This document shows positions 6,254-14,904 of a DNA stretch of 35,847 nt, in pieces. Source of the DNA: Flavobacteriaceae bacterium UBA3179. Lineage in GTDB: Bacteria; Bacteroidota; Bacteroidia; Flavobacteriales; Flavobacteriaceae. The notes beneath the pieces were generated by a model. The model was not told the DNA's origin and did not search any database. It saw nothing but the letters and a program-made list of their open reading frames with translations. The translations under genes were made by a program, and so were the position numbers. The stretch lies in assembly GCA_002364245.1 (NCBI GenBank), contig DEXR01000052.1, positions 1 to 35,847 of the forward strand, given 5' to 3'. How positions within the stretch are numbered: the first letter of the stretch is position 1; every line of letters starts with the position of its first letter.

Positions 6254-9106
6254 ATGCCTAAAAACGAAAACTTAAAATCCATTTTGATTATTGGCTCTGG
6301 TCCTATAGTTATAGGTCAGGCGTGCGAATTTGATTATTCAGGTTCACAATCATTACGTTCACTCCGCGAAGACGGTATTGAAACCATACTTATAAACAGC
6401 AATCCAGCAACTATTATGACTGATCCTGCCATGGCAGATCACGTCTATCTATTGCCGCTTACTACAAAATCGCTTGTAAAGATTTTAAAGGAGCATCCAC
6501 AAATTGATGCTGTTTTGCCAACTATGGGTGGACAAACGGCTTTAAACCTTTGTATTGAAGCTGATGAAAAAGGAATTTGGGAAGATTTTGGCGTAAAACT
6601 TATTGGCGTTGATATTGATGCCATCAATATTACCGAAGATCGCGAAGAATTTAAACAGCTAATGGGACGTATTGGTGTTCCTGTAGCACCTGCAAAAACA
6701 GCAAAGTCTGTTCTTCAAGGAAAAGAGATTGCTCAAGAATTTGGATTACCATTGCTTATACGTGCTTCCTTTACTTTAGGTGGAGCGGGAGCAGCTTTTG
6801 TTGAAACAGAAGATGAATTTGAAGAAGCACTTTCACACGGTTTAGAAGTTTCACCTATTCACGAAGTGCTTATCGATAAGGCTTTGCAAGGCTGGAAAGA
6901 ATATGAATTAGAGTTATTACGTGACAAAAACAATAATGTAGTTATTATTTGTACTGTTGAAAATATGGATCCTATGGGAATCCATACTGGTGACTCTATT
7001 ACCGTAGCACCAGCTATGACTTTAAGCGACTCTGCTTTTCAGCGTATGCGCGATATGGCCATTAAAATGATGCGAAATATCGGTGATTTTGCAGGTGGTT
7101 GTAATGTACAATTTGCGGTAAGCCCTGATGAGAAGGAAGATATTATAGCAATTGAAATCAATCCACGTGTATCTCGCTCGTCTGCGTTAGCTTCAAAAGC
7201 AACCGGATATCCAATTGCTAAAATTGCAGCGAAGTTAGCATTAGGGTATACCCTTGATGAATTGGATAACCAAATTACGAAAACCACTTCAGCTTTATTT
7301 GAACCAACCTTGGACTACGTAATCGTAAAAATTCCACGTTGGAACTTCGATAAGTTTGAAGGGTCTAACCGTATTCTAGGGCCGCAGATGAAATCGGTAG
7401 GAGAGGTGATGGGTATTGGCCGCTCGTTCCAAGAAGCACTTCACAAAGCCACGCAGTCGCTTGAGATTAAAAGAAATGGTTTAGGTGCCGACGGAAAAAG
7501 CTATACCGATTACGACCAAATAATGGACAAGCTTAAAAACGCTAGTTGGGACCGGGTATTCGTGATTTATGATGCGATACAATTGGGCATTCCGTTAAGT
7601 CGTATTCACGAGATCACAAAGATTGATATGTGGTACTTAAAGCAGTACGAAGAGTTGTATTTGCTTGAAAAAGAAATTTCAGAACATACATTGGATACCC
7701 TTCCAAGGGAATTGCTTTTAGAAGCCAAACAAAAAGGCTACGGAGATCGCCAGATTGCCCATATGTTGAAATGTCTGGAAAGCGAAGTTTATAAAAAGCG
7801 TGAGGAGCTTAAAATTCAGCGTGTATATAAATTAGTAGATACGTGTGCTGCTGAATTTGAAGCAAAAACACCATATTATTACTCAACGTTTGAGAATGAA
7901 GTAGAAACAGCAGATGGTAACCGCCACGTTGAGAATGACAGTAAAGTTTCAGATAAAAAGAAAATCATCGTATTAGGTTCTGGTCCAAACCGTATTGGGC
8001 AAGGAATTGAATTCGATTACTGTTGCGTGCACGGAGTTTTAGCTGCTGCTGAATGTGGCTACGAAACCATTATGATTAACTGTAATCCTGAAACAGTTTC
8101 GACCGATTTTGATATCGCCGATAAACTATATTTTGAACCTGTTTTCTGGGAACATATTTACGATATCATCCGTCACGAAAAGCCAGAAGGTGTTATTGTT
8201 CAGTTAGGTGGTCAAACCGCTTTAAAATTAGCTGAAAAACTAGAGCGCTACGGAATTAAAATTATGGGAACTAGCTTCGAGGCTTTAGATTTAGCCGAAG
8301 ACAGAGGGAGTTTTTCAACTATTTTGAAAGAAAATGACATTCCTTATCCAGAATTCGGAACTGCCGAAACTACTCAAGAAGCTTTAGAATTAGCAGACCA
8401 ATTAGATTTTCCATTATTGATTCGTCCTTCATACGTGTTAGGAGGACAAGGAATGAAAATTGTAATCAATAAAGAAGAGTTAGAAGAGCACGTAGTCGAT
8501 TTACTTCGGAAAATACCAAATAATAAACTTTTGTTAGACCATTATTTAGATGGTGCTATCGAAGCAGAGGCCGATGCCATTTGCGACGGGGAGGAAGTTT
8601 ATATTTTAGGTATTATGGAGCACATTGAACCTTGTGGTATACATAGTGGTGATTCAAACGCTTTGCTACCTCCTTTTAATTTAGGTGACTTAGTGATTCA
8701 GCAAATAAAAGATCATACAAAGAAAATTGCTTTAGCACTTAATACAGTTGGATTAATTAATATTCAATTTGCAATTAAAGATGATAAAGTGTTTATTATT
8801 GAAGCGAATCCTAGAGCATCCCGTACCGTTCCTTTTATTGCAAAAGCGTACAAAGAACCTTACGTAAACTATGCTACTAAAGTGATGTTGGGCGAAAAGA
8901 AACTTTCAGATTTTGACTTTAACCCACAACTTGATGGTTATGCCATTAAACAGCCGGTGTTCAGTTTTAATAAATTCCCGAATGTAAATAAACAACTAGG
9001 GCCAGAGATGAAAAGTACTGGAGAAAGTATCTTGTTTATTGATAGCTTAAAAGACGACGAATTCTACGAATTATATTCTAGAAGAAAAATGTATTTAACC
9101 AGGTAA
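6254..9106 (+). CDS. carB: Carbamoyl-phosphate synthase large subunit, without the allosteric domain
   Basis: This 950-residue enzyme makes carbamoyl phosphate from bicarbonate, ammonia (delivered from CarA) and two ATP, feeding pyrimidine and arginine synthesis. Both ATP-grasp halves are present. The N-half begins KSILIIGSGPIVIGQACEFDYSG. The C-half restarts near residue 573 with KKIIVLGSGPNRIGQGIEFDY. Each half has the EINPRVSRSS / EANPRASRTV metal-site strand. The protein ends at SRRKMYLTR, where the roughly 120-residue MGS-like regulatory domain begins in the 1073-residue E. coli enzyme. Ornithine/UMP/IMP control through that domain is therefore absent. carA is not adjacent. Confidence 0.95.
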   Translation: MPKNENLKSILIIGSGPIVIGQACEFDYSGSQSLRSLREDGIETILINSNPATIMTDPAMADHVYLLPLTTKSLVKILKEHPQIDAVLPTMGGQTALNLCIEADEKGIWEDFGVKLIGVDIDAINITEDREEFKQLMGRIGVPVAPAKTAKSVLQGKEIAQEFGLPLLIRASFTLGGAGAAFVETEDEFEEALSHGLEVSPIHEVLIDKALQGWKEYELELLRDKNNNVVIICTVENMDPMGIHTGDSITVAPAMTLSDSAFQRMRDMAIKMMRNIGDFAGGCNVQFAVSPDEKEDIIAIEINPRVSRSSALASKATGYPIAKIAAKLALGYTLDELDNQITKTTSALFEPTLDYVIVKIPRWNFDKFEGSNRILGPQMKSVGEVMGIGRSFQEALHKATQSLEIKRNGLGADGKSYTDYDQIMDKLKNASWDRVFVIYDAIQLGIPLSRIHEITKIDMWYLKQYEELYLLEKEISEHTLDTLPRELLLEAKQKGYGDRQIAHMLKCLESEVYKKREELKIQRVYKLVDTCAAEFEAKTPYYYSTFENEVETADGNRHVENDSKVSDKKKIIVLGSGPNRIGQGIEFDYCCVHGVLAAAECGYETIMINCNPETVSTDFDIADKLYFEPVFWEHIYDIIRHEKPEGVIVQLGGQTALKLAEKLERYGIKIMGTSFEALDLAEDRGSFSTILKENDIPYPEFGTAETTQEALELADQLDFPLLIRPSYVLGGQGMKIVINKEELEEHVVDLLRKIPNNKLLLDHYLDGAIEAEADAICDGEEVYILGIMEHIEPCGIHSGDSNALLPPFNLGDLVIQQIKDHTKKIALALNTVGLINIQFAIKDDKVFIIEANPRASRTVPFIAKAYKEPYVNYATKVMLGEKKLSDFDFNPQLDGYAIKQPVFSFNKFPNVNKQLGPEMKSTGESILFIDSLKDDEFYELYSRRKMYLTR

Positions 9107-9131
9107 TTATAAAACTTAGTAGAATAACTTT

Positions 9132-9166
9132 AAAAAGCAGGACATATAACGTTCTGCTTTTTTTAT
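9132..9166. terminator. Intrinsic terminator after carB
   Basis: AAAAAGCAGGA (9132-9142) pairs with TTCTGCTTTTT (9152-9162), with one G-U pair and a 9-nt loop, followed by further T residues. It sits between convergent carB and the thioesterase gene and reads well in the carB direction. Confidence 0.8.
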
Positions 9167-9714
9167 TTTTTATAGGAAACGATTACGTTATGGTTTTTCA
9201 ATTCATCTATATGCTTTTCTACCTCAAATTTTGAAGAATGAAAATCTTGAGATTTTTGTTGCTTAATTTTTAAACGATGTGCACTTTTTAAAAAACGTCT
9301 AATTTCCAATTTAGAATCTAAAATTAAACCAGGTACTGAAACATTATTTCCATCGTCATCCTTGGCAACCATCGTAAAGTAAGAAGAATTACAGTGTTTC
9401 TTAACCCCTGTATGGATGTTTTCAGCTTCCACACGAATACCAATTATCATAGACGTTTTACCTACATAATTAACTGATGCTTTCATCGTTACCAATTCGC
9501 CAACTTCAATAGGCTTTAAAAAATTTACCGTATCAACCGAAGCCGTAACACAATAGTTTTTACTGTGTTTAGAAGCACAAGCAAAAGCAATTTGGTCCAT
9601 AAGCGATAAAATGTAGCCACCATGTATTTTTCCACTGAAATTGGTATGCGAAGGCAGCATCAGTTCAGAAATGGTTACTTGCGATTCTTCAACGTGTTTA
9701 TGGGTTATGGTCAT
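9163..9714 (-). CDS. Acyl-CoA thioesterase (hotdog fold)
   Basis: This 183-residue protein would hydrolyse acyl-CoA to free fatty acid and CoA in the cytoplasm. The hotdog domain (about 10-135) contains HGGYILSLMDQIAFACASKHS, with the central helix and probable catalytic Asp in LMDQ. It continues TASVDTVNFLKPIEVGELV and SSYFTMVAKD, typical of YciA/cytosolic acyl-CoA thioesterase relatives. The last 45 residues are a charged helical extension. Its ATG abuts the stop codon of the upstream membrane hypothetical with no spacer, so translational coupling is likely. Confidence 0.9.
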   Translation of the reverse strand: MTITHKHVEESQVTISELMLPSHTNFSGKIHGGYILSLMDQIAFACASKHSKNYCVTASVDTVNFLKPIEVGELVTMKASVNYVGKTSMIIGIRVEAENIHTGVKKHCNSSYFTMVAKDDDGNNVSVPGLILDSKLEIRRFLKSAHRLKIKQQKSQDFHSSKFEVEKHIDELKNHNVIVSYKK

Positions 9715-10083
9715 TTAATTTCTATTAAAGTGTGGTGAATTTTCTTCGGAAACATCTATGACAAAATATTTGGTGTCACCCCAAAAGAAAAATGTGTCGT
9801 AGCGTTCTACATAGGTTAGCTTTACGTAACTACCTTGATACTCTTTAAGCTTTTCAATTACCTCGGCCTCTTTGTCCATTACCGAAAATGAAAATATTTG
9901 TGCGCCACTAATACCTTGGCTTATTTCACCTTCCCAGGTTTTTACTAAAACACCTTTATTGCTAAACTTAATAAGTTCTCCAGCACGTGTCCCTTCACTA
10001 TAGGTTGCAAAGTAAATAAAAGCGAAATAAAGCAGGTAGAGTCCAAGGAGACTGCCAAGGATGATAAAAAGTATTTTTTTCAT
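9715..10083 (-). CDS. Membrane-anchored hypothetical protein
   Basis: I do not recognise a named domain in this 122-residue protein. One N-terminal membrane segment (about 3-26) is followed by a soluble, beta-rich part: GVLVKTWEGEISQG, IFSFSV, SYVKLTYVERYDTFFFWGDTKYFVIDV. The Lys pair before the segment suggests the N-terminus stays inside and the soluble part is periplasmic. It lies 39 bp downstream of rmuC and directly abuts the thioesterase gene, so the three probably form one transcript. Similar short proteins appear conserved in Flavobacteriaceae, but that comes from memory and is not a search result. Confidence 0.8.
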   Translation of the reverse strand: MKKILFIILGSLLGLYLLYFAFIYFATYSEGTRAGELIKFSNKGVLVKTWEGEISQGISGAQIFSFSVMDKEAEVIEKLKEYQGSYVKLTYVERYDTFFFWGDTKYFVIDVSEENSPHFNRN

Positions 10084-10122
10084 AAGGTAAAAGTTTAAAG
10101 CTGTTTAAAATACTATTATTGA

Positions 10123-11445
10123 CTATTCATCATCTTCTTCTTGCGCTCGACTTAGTAGTTTGCTATCGATTGTTTTACTAGCCTTAGCTCCTAATTTTTT
10201 GAGTTTTTCTACTCGACGGATAAGATTTCCTTTTCCGGTGAGTTTTTTCATCGCACTTTCATAACTGTTTTGTACGGTGCCTATTTGTTTTCCAACTTTA
10301 ATAAGTTCATCTGTTAAGTTTGTAAATGAATCATACAAAGCACCAGCTTGTTTAGCGATTTCTAATGCGTTTTGCTTTTGGCGGTCGTTTTGCCAAAGAT
10401 TATCTACCAAACGAAGGGCCGCTAATAGAGTGGCTGGCGTTACGATAATCACTTGTTTATCAAAAGCTTGCTCATATAGATTAGGTTCGTGAGCAGAAGC
10501 AATAGCAAAGGCTGGTTCAATAGGGATGAACATAAAAACTGTATCAGGGCTTTCATCTATTAAATATTGATAGTTTTTTGCACTCAATTGTTCTACATGT
10601 CTTTTAATAGAAGCAATATGCTGCTTTAAATGTACTTGTTTTTGTTCTTCATCTTCTTCAGATACAAAACGTTCAAAATGCGTCAGTGAAACCTTGCTAT
10701 CAATAATCATTTTCTTTCCGTCAGGTAGATGAATCATCACATCGGTTTGCAATCGTTTGCCTTCGGTAGTGGTATGGCTATCCTGGATAGTATATTCTCG
10801 ATCTTTTTCTAGTCCAGATTTTTCAAGGATTCGGGTTAAAATCAATTCGCCCCAATTACCTTGCATTTTGCTGTCGCCTTTTAAAGCTTTGGTGAGGTTA
10901 TCAGCGTCTTTACTCATTTGTTGATTGAGCTCAGAGAGGTGTTTTAACTGCTCTTTTAATTCGCTGTGGCGGCCAACGTTTTCTTTGTTGGTGTCTTCCA
11001 CGCGTTTTTCGAATACCTTTATTTTTTCTTGAAGCGGGTTCAACAAAACTTCCAAGCTTTCTTTGTTCTGTTTGGTGAATTTTGTCGATTTTTCTTCTAG
11101 AATTCTATTCGCTAAATTTTGAAATTTATCTTCAAAATCTTTTTCAAAACTTTTAAACTTTTCTCTTTCTCTAGAGAGTTCATTTTGTAAGCTATCATAT
11201 TCAGCACTTACGCGTACCAATTGATTGTTAAGCGACTCTTTTTCATTTCGAATTGCTTCCCGTTCTGCTTCTATCGTTCCAATACGCTCTTGCAGTTTTT
11301 CTTCTTGATTCAGTAATTGATTGATGCGTTCTTCAAGTTTTCCGGTTTCAGATTTAAGTTTTAACTGCGCAAACCGATTGCCTAAAAAGGCACCAATTAA
11401 AATACAAACAGCGGCGAGTATTGGGAAAAGTAAGGTTTCGTTCAT
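10123..11445 (-). CDS. rmuC: DNA recombination protein RmuC family
   Basis: This 440-residue protein has the RmuC layout. An N-terminal membrane anchor (about 4-24) is followed by a long coiled coil (about 28-190, with heptads such as EERINQLLNQEEKLQERIG). The conserved RmuC core (about 190-385) includes MQGNWGELILTRILEKSGL, DVMIHLPDGKKMIIDSKVSL, FMFIPIEPAFAIA and VIIVTPATLLAALRLVDNLW. The core has a PD-(D/E)xK-like nuclease appearance (IIDSKVSL). E. coli RmuC limits inversion at short inverted repeats. The C-terminus is basic, then ends with an acidic EEDDE. It is first in a probable three-gene run with the membrane hypothetical and the thioesterase. Confidence 0.93.
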   Translation of the reverse strand: MNETLLFPILAAVCILIGAFLGNRFAQLKLKSETGKLEERINQLLNQEEKLQERIGTIEAEREAIRNEKESLNNQLVRVSAEYDSLQNELSREREKFKSFEKDFEDKFQNLANRILEEKSTKFTKQNKESLEVLLNPLQEKIKVFEKRVEDTNKENVGRHSELKEQLKHLSELNQQMSKDADNLTKALKGDSKMQGNWGELILTRILEKSGLEKDREYTIQDSHTTTEGKRLQTDVMIHLPDGKKMIIDSKVSLTHFERFVSEEDEEQKQVHLKQHIASIKRHVEQLSAKNYQYLIDESPDTVFMFIPIEPAFAIASAHEPNLYEQAFDKQVIIVTPATLLAALRLVDNLWQNDRQKQNALEIAKQAGALYDSFTNLTDELIKVGKQIGTVQNSYESAMKKLTGKGNLIRRVEKLKKLGAKASKTIDSKLLSRAQEEDDE

Positions 11446-11565
11446 TAAAAGTTACCTAAACAGGTGTTTTTTTGAATTAATAAATAGCGATTATCATCAG
11501 TATCGTAAAGATACTAAATTGAAAATTACAGCATGAAAAATAACAAGGAGACTTATTAAAAATGG

Positions 11566-12360
11566 TTACTTTTTAATACTAAACCTACCAGTAGTTTTAT
11601 CAAAATGAATGGTATCCTTCGGAAAGAGAGCGTCAAAATGCCCCGCTTCAATTAAATTACAAGGCGTATCAAAGTAATTGGCCTTATCTGTCATGACCAT
11701 CATTTTATTACTTAACTGAATGGCTAAATCGATTTCGTGTGTAGAAAAGAGAATTGTTTTTTTGTTTTCTGAAGCGAGTTTCTTCAGTAATTTTAAAATA
11801 TACGCACGATGGTATAAATCGAGATGGGTTGTGGGTTCATCCAATATAATGATGGGTGTATCCTGTGCCAACGCTCTAGCAATCGCTACACGTTGCATTT
11901 GTCCGTCGCTTAGCTCAAAACACTTTCTATGAGCTAATTCCTGTGTTTCGGTGGCTTGAAGCGCTTTGTTTACTGCCACTTTATCTTTTTCGCTTAATGT
12001 TCCCATCCAACTCGTGTAGGGTTGTCTTCCTAAAGAAATCAATTCTAAAACAGTTAGGTTTTTAGAAGCGGGCGGCTCGGTTAAAACGACGCTTATTTGG
12101 TTGGCTAGTTCTAAGGTTGAATAGGCTTGCAAGGGTTTTTCTTTAACTAAAATGTTTCCTGAAAGCTTGGGTTGCATGCCGGCTAACGTTCTTAATAATG
12201 TGGATTTACCAATTCCGTTGGCACCAACTAAACCAATAAGCTCCCCTTCAGAAAAACTAAAATTAATGTGTTTTGAAATGGATATCTCCTTTTTCTTACT
12301 GAAGTATCCTACACTTAAATCCTGTGCCTTTAACGTGATATGTTTCGGTTCCGAAGTCAT
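11566..12360 (-). CDS. btuD: Vitamin B12 ABC importer ATP-binding protein
   Basis: This 264-residue ATPase of the FecE/BtuD class energises the importer. Visible motifs are Walker A GANGIGKS (46-53), the signature ELSDGQMQRVAIARAL (an LSGGQ variant with Asp), Walker B IIILDEPTTHLDL and the switch His in FSTHEIDLA. A distinct basic loop, SKKKEI, precedes the first strand of the core. Its ATG overlaps the btuC stop as TAATG, indicating translational coupling. The B12 assignment rests on the neighbouring btuC, btuF and riboswitch-controlled btuB, because the ATPase alone would not separate B12 from heme or siderophore import. Confidence 0.9.
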   Translation of the reverse strand: MTSEPKHITLKAQDLSVGYFSKKKEISISKHINFSFSEGELIGLVGANGIGKSTLLRTLAGMQPKLSGNILVKEKPLQAYSTLELANQISVVLTEPPASKNLTVLELISLGRQPYTSWMGTLSEKDKVAVNKALQATETQELAHRKCFELSDGQMQRVAIARALAQDTPIIILDEPTTHLDLYHRAYILKLLKKLASENKKTILFSTHEIDLAIQLSNKMMVMTDKANYFDTPCNLIEAGHFDALFPKDTIHFDKTTGRFSIKK

Positions 12361-13391
12361 TAAAACAATAATTTACGTTTTCTAACCAATAACCAAATTA
12401 CTACTGGTGCTCCAACAAGCGAAGTAATAGCATTGATGGGTAAGGTGTATTCACTAAAAGGCAGTTGTGCAATAGTATCACAAAGCAACATCAACACACT
12501 GCCACAAACCAATACCGCTGGAATCAACACCAAGTGATTGGACGTTTTAAAAAATTGCCTCGTAATGTGAGGTACTGCTAAACCCACAAACGCTATTGGC
12601 CCAGCGAAAGCTGTTATACTCCCTGCTAAAATACTGGTTGCCAGTATGATTAATAGCGTGGTGCGTTTAATGTGCAAGCCCATGCTTTTTGCATAATTTT
12701 CGCCTAAAAGAAGCCCATTTAATGATTTGCTGCTTACAAAAGCAATTAAAATTCCTAAAATGGTACAACAGCTTAATAGTAATATACCTTCCCAGGACTG
12801 ATTGCCTAAGCTACCAAAGCTCCAAAAAATGTATTGTTGTAGTTTTTCAGCATTACTGAAATAGGACAGAACAGCCACTACTGCTGCTGTAACACTGCCA
12901 AACATCAATCCTATAATTAATATCGCCATGGTGTCTTTTACACGAAACGTTACCATTAAAACGGCTAAAAGCACTAAAAAACTACCGAGTGCCGATGCAA
13001 TAACCAAGCTCCATTCACTTACCAAGGCAGTTCCTAGAAAACCTCCAAAAGCTCCAGCGCCTAAAATTAAAAGTGCTACCCCTAAACTCGCTCCGCTGCT
13101 CAATCCCAATACAAATGGGCCAGCTAAGGGGTTTCTAAATAAGGTTTGCATTAACAATCCTGAAACAGCGAGTCCGCCACCAGCTAAAATTGCAGTAATG
13201 GCCTTTGGTAAGCGGTAATCGATAATAATGTAGTTCCAAGTTTCTTTTGAAGCGTTGCCGCCAAAAAAACCTTTAATTACTTCATCAAGAGGGATGGAAA
13301 CAGAGCCTAAACTTATATTCAATAAAAAAACTGCAAACAAAGAAAAGCAGAGTACTATAAAATAAGCACGGTATGTTTGGACAGTCTGCAT
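12360..13391 (-). CDS. btuC: Vitamin B12 ABC importer permease (FecCD family)
   Basis: This 343-residue inner-membrane permease has about ten transmembrane helices. The family signature RLPKAITAILAGGGLAVSGLLMQTLFRNPLAGPFVLGLSSGASLG is intact in the N-terminal third. The later conserved segment ITAFAGPIAFVGLAVPHITR carries the coupling-helix region that contacts the ATPase. Length matches BtuC/FecC proteins. It lies between btuF (3-bp gap) and btuD (TAATG overlap) and would form a BtuC2D2 transporter. Confidence 0.92.
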   Translation of the reverse strand: MQTVQTYRAYFIVLCFSLFAVFLLNISLGSVSIPLDEVIKGFFGGNASKETWNYIIIDYRLPKAITAILAGGGLAVSGLLMQTLFRNPLAGPFVLGLSSGASLGVALLILGAGAFGGFLGTALVSEWSLVIASALGSFLVLLAVLMVTFRVKDTMAILIIGLMFGSVTAAVVAVLSYFSNAEKLQQYIFWSFGSLGNQSWEGILLLSCCTILGILIAFVSSKSLNGLLLGENYAKSMGLHIKRTTLLIILATSILAGSITAFAGPIAFVGLAVPHITRQFFKTSNHLVLIPAVLVCGSVLMLLCDTIAQLPFSEYTLPINAITSLVGAPVVIWLLVRKRKLLF

Positions 13392-13394
13392 CTT

Positions 13395-14549
13395 TTACTT
13401 CAATTTACTAAAAAAGTATAATTCGTGTTCTGGCAACACTTCTGGATGCAAGATTTTGATGATGTCTTTCAACACAATATCGGGTCGGTTAGGGGCAAGT
13501 TCGTAATAGACTACGCCGCCTGTTTCACCAACCAATGTAGTATTGGTGTAGATGTTATTATTTTGATAGGCTAAAAACTCTGTGTACACTGAGTGGGCAT
13601 CTTTCAATTGTTGTTTGCTTGAAAATTGTCCGGGACCAATCCAAAAATCGGCGTTTTTACCTTTTTCCAGAACGGCTTCTAAATTTAAAGAAAGACTACC
13701 CGTGCCTTTGGTATCTTCCCATAAAAATGTTCCGTTGGCATCTTTTATAAATTGGGCAGCCCAACTTTCACCATTTGGCAAATACCAGACATCTTTGTAC
13801 ATAGCACCGCTTAAAACAGTTGGTGAGACGGAAACCGCAGCAGCTTTTTTCTTAGCCGAAAGATATTCAGTTTCAATTTCCCTAAAAATACTATCGGCTT
13901 TTTGTTCTTTATTGAATAGAACACCAAAAAACTTAATCCACTCTGCTTTTCCTAAAGGTGACTTTTCAGTCCAATCGGAGTTATAAAAAACCGGAATTCC
14001 AGTTTTCTGTATGGTTGAAACCGTTTTATTATTTCCTTCTACGGCAAAAGTTACTACCAAATCTGGGTTTAGGTCGATCAGTACTTCGGTATTGATGGAT
14101 TCGTTTTTCCCCAGTTCTTGAATCTTGTCTTTATCAATTTGAGTTCTTGTTTCTTCAGAAGAAACATAAGATAGGTTTGGAAACCCGACCAACGAATTTG
14201 TTTCGCCTAACATCTCTAACGAAGGAATATGTGTTGTTGAGGTTACAACAATGTTTTTTATAGGAACTTCAACAACGGCGTCAAACGTTACATCTTCCGG
14301 AAGAGATCCTTGTTCTTCAATCAAAGCATATTTGAACTCAATATCGGTATCAGGCCACGGTTCTTTTAAGGTAATTACTTTGTAGCCGTCGTATACATTG
14401 ATAGAAAAACCCTTGGCATGGTTAATTTCAACCTGCTTTTCAGTTTCATTTATAGATGCTTTATCTGTTTCTTTATCGGTAGATTGCTTATTCTCTTTAC
14501 AAGAAAAAAGAAGAAACAAGACGGAGGTAAGTAAGACGATTTTTTGCAT
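13395..14549 (-). CDS. btuF: Vitamin B12 ABC importer substrate-binding lipoprotein
   Basis: This 384-residue lipoprotein has a type III solute-binding fold (the PF01497 family). The longest frame would begin with TTG at 14555. The ATG at 14549 gives a clean signal MQKIVLLTSVLFLLFSC with lipobox Cys17. The two-lobed domain follows from about residue 90: NIVVTSTTHIPSLEMLG, VSSEETRTQIDKDKIQELG and LIDLNPDLVVTFAVEGN. These are joined by a long helix to a second lobe ending near VYYELAPNRPDIVLKDIIKILHPE. It is larger than E. coli BtuF (266 residues), as is usual in Bacteroidota. It is divergent from btuB and leads btuF-btuC-btuD. Confidence 0.88.
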   Translation of the reverse strand: MQKIVLLTSVLFLLFSCKENKQSTDKETDKASINETEKQVEINHAKGFSINVYDGYKVITLKEPWPDTDIEFKYALIEEQGSLPEDVTFDAVVEVPIKNIVVTSTTHIPSLEMLGETNSLVGFPNLSYVSSEETRTQIDKDKIQELGKNESINTEVLIDLNPDLVVTFAVEGNNKTVSTIQKTGIPVFYNSDWTEKSPLGKAEWIKFFGVLFNKEQKADSIFREIETEYLSAKKKAAAVSVSPTVLSGAMYKDVWYLPNGESWAAQFIKDANGTFLWEDTKGTGSLSLNLEAVLEKGKNADFWIGPGQFSSKQQLKDAHSVYTEFLAYQNNNIYTNTTLVGETGGVVYYELAPNRPDIVLKDIIKILHPEVLPEHELYFFSKLK

Positions 14550-14598
14550 ATCCAAAAATAAAGGTTTTTGTTTGGGTGGTGCAACGAAAATAAAATCT

Positions 14599-14606
14599 TA
14601 TTTTTG
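14599..14606 (+). promoter_or_regulatory. -7 box upstream of the cobalamin riboswitch
   Basis: TATTTTTG matches TAnnTTTG and lies just before the riboswitch aptamer, where the btuB transcript should start (near 14611). The nearest TTTG upstream (14571-14574) is 24 nt away, longer than the usual spacing. Confidence 0.45.
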
Positions 14607-14614
14607 CCTTGAAT

Positions 14615-14798
14615 TTTGGTGAGTATTTTCAACAACGATTGAAAATTCTCTTAAAAAGGGAATTCGGTTATAATCCGAAGCTGTTCCCGCAACTGTACGC
14701 CATCTCAAAACTATTGAGATTATGAAAACTTCACCACTGTGCTTTTTAATCGCACGGGAAGGTTCATATAAAAGGTAAGCCAGGAGACCTGCCAACAT
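14615..14798 (+). ncRNA. Cobalamin (AdoCbl) riboswitch controlling btuB
   Basis: The intergenic stretch 14550-14904 is filled mainly by this element. The conserved core is present in order: a 5' GGTG, AAAGGGAATTCGGT with CCGAAGCTGTTCCCGC and AACTGTA, CACCACTG paired around GTGC/GCAC with GGGAAGG, and the B12 box AGCCAGGAGACCTGCC (14778-14793). Cobalamin binding would lower btuB expression. The region after the aptamer (14799-14904) has a weak CTGC/GCAG hairpin followed by CTTTT and T-rich sequence. Whether it acts by termination or by blocking translation is not clear. Confidence 0.95.
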
Positions 14799-14904
14799 TC
14801 AACCAATTGTCAAACTTTCGGGATAAAGGTTTGGGAAGACTAATTACAACTGCAAAAGCAGCTTTTAATAACTCTTCTTTCTTTTTCCGTTTTAACCTTT
14901 TAAA

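Noticed and set aside
12928..13218. 96-aa plus-strand frame inside btuC
   Set aside because: It is antisense to the conserved FecCD core, and its Lys/Pro/Ala repetition is the reverse reading of hydrophobic codons.
14450..14798. Two minus-strand frames (61 and 66 aa) across the btuF start and the riboswitch
   Set aside because: They overlap highly conserved structured RNA and the btuF signal sequence in another frame, and neither has recognisable protein features.
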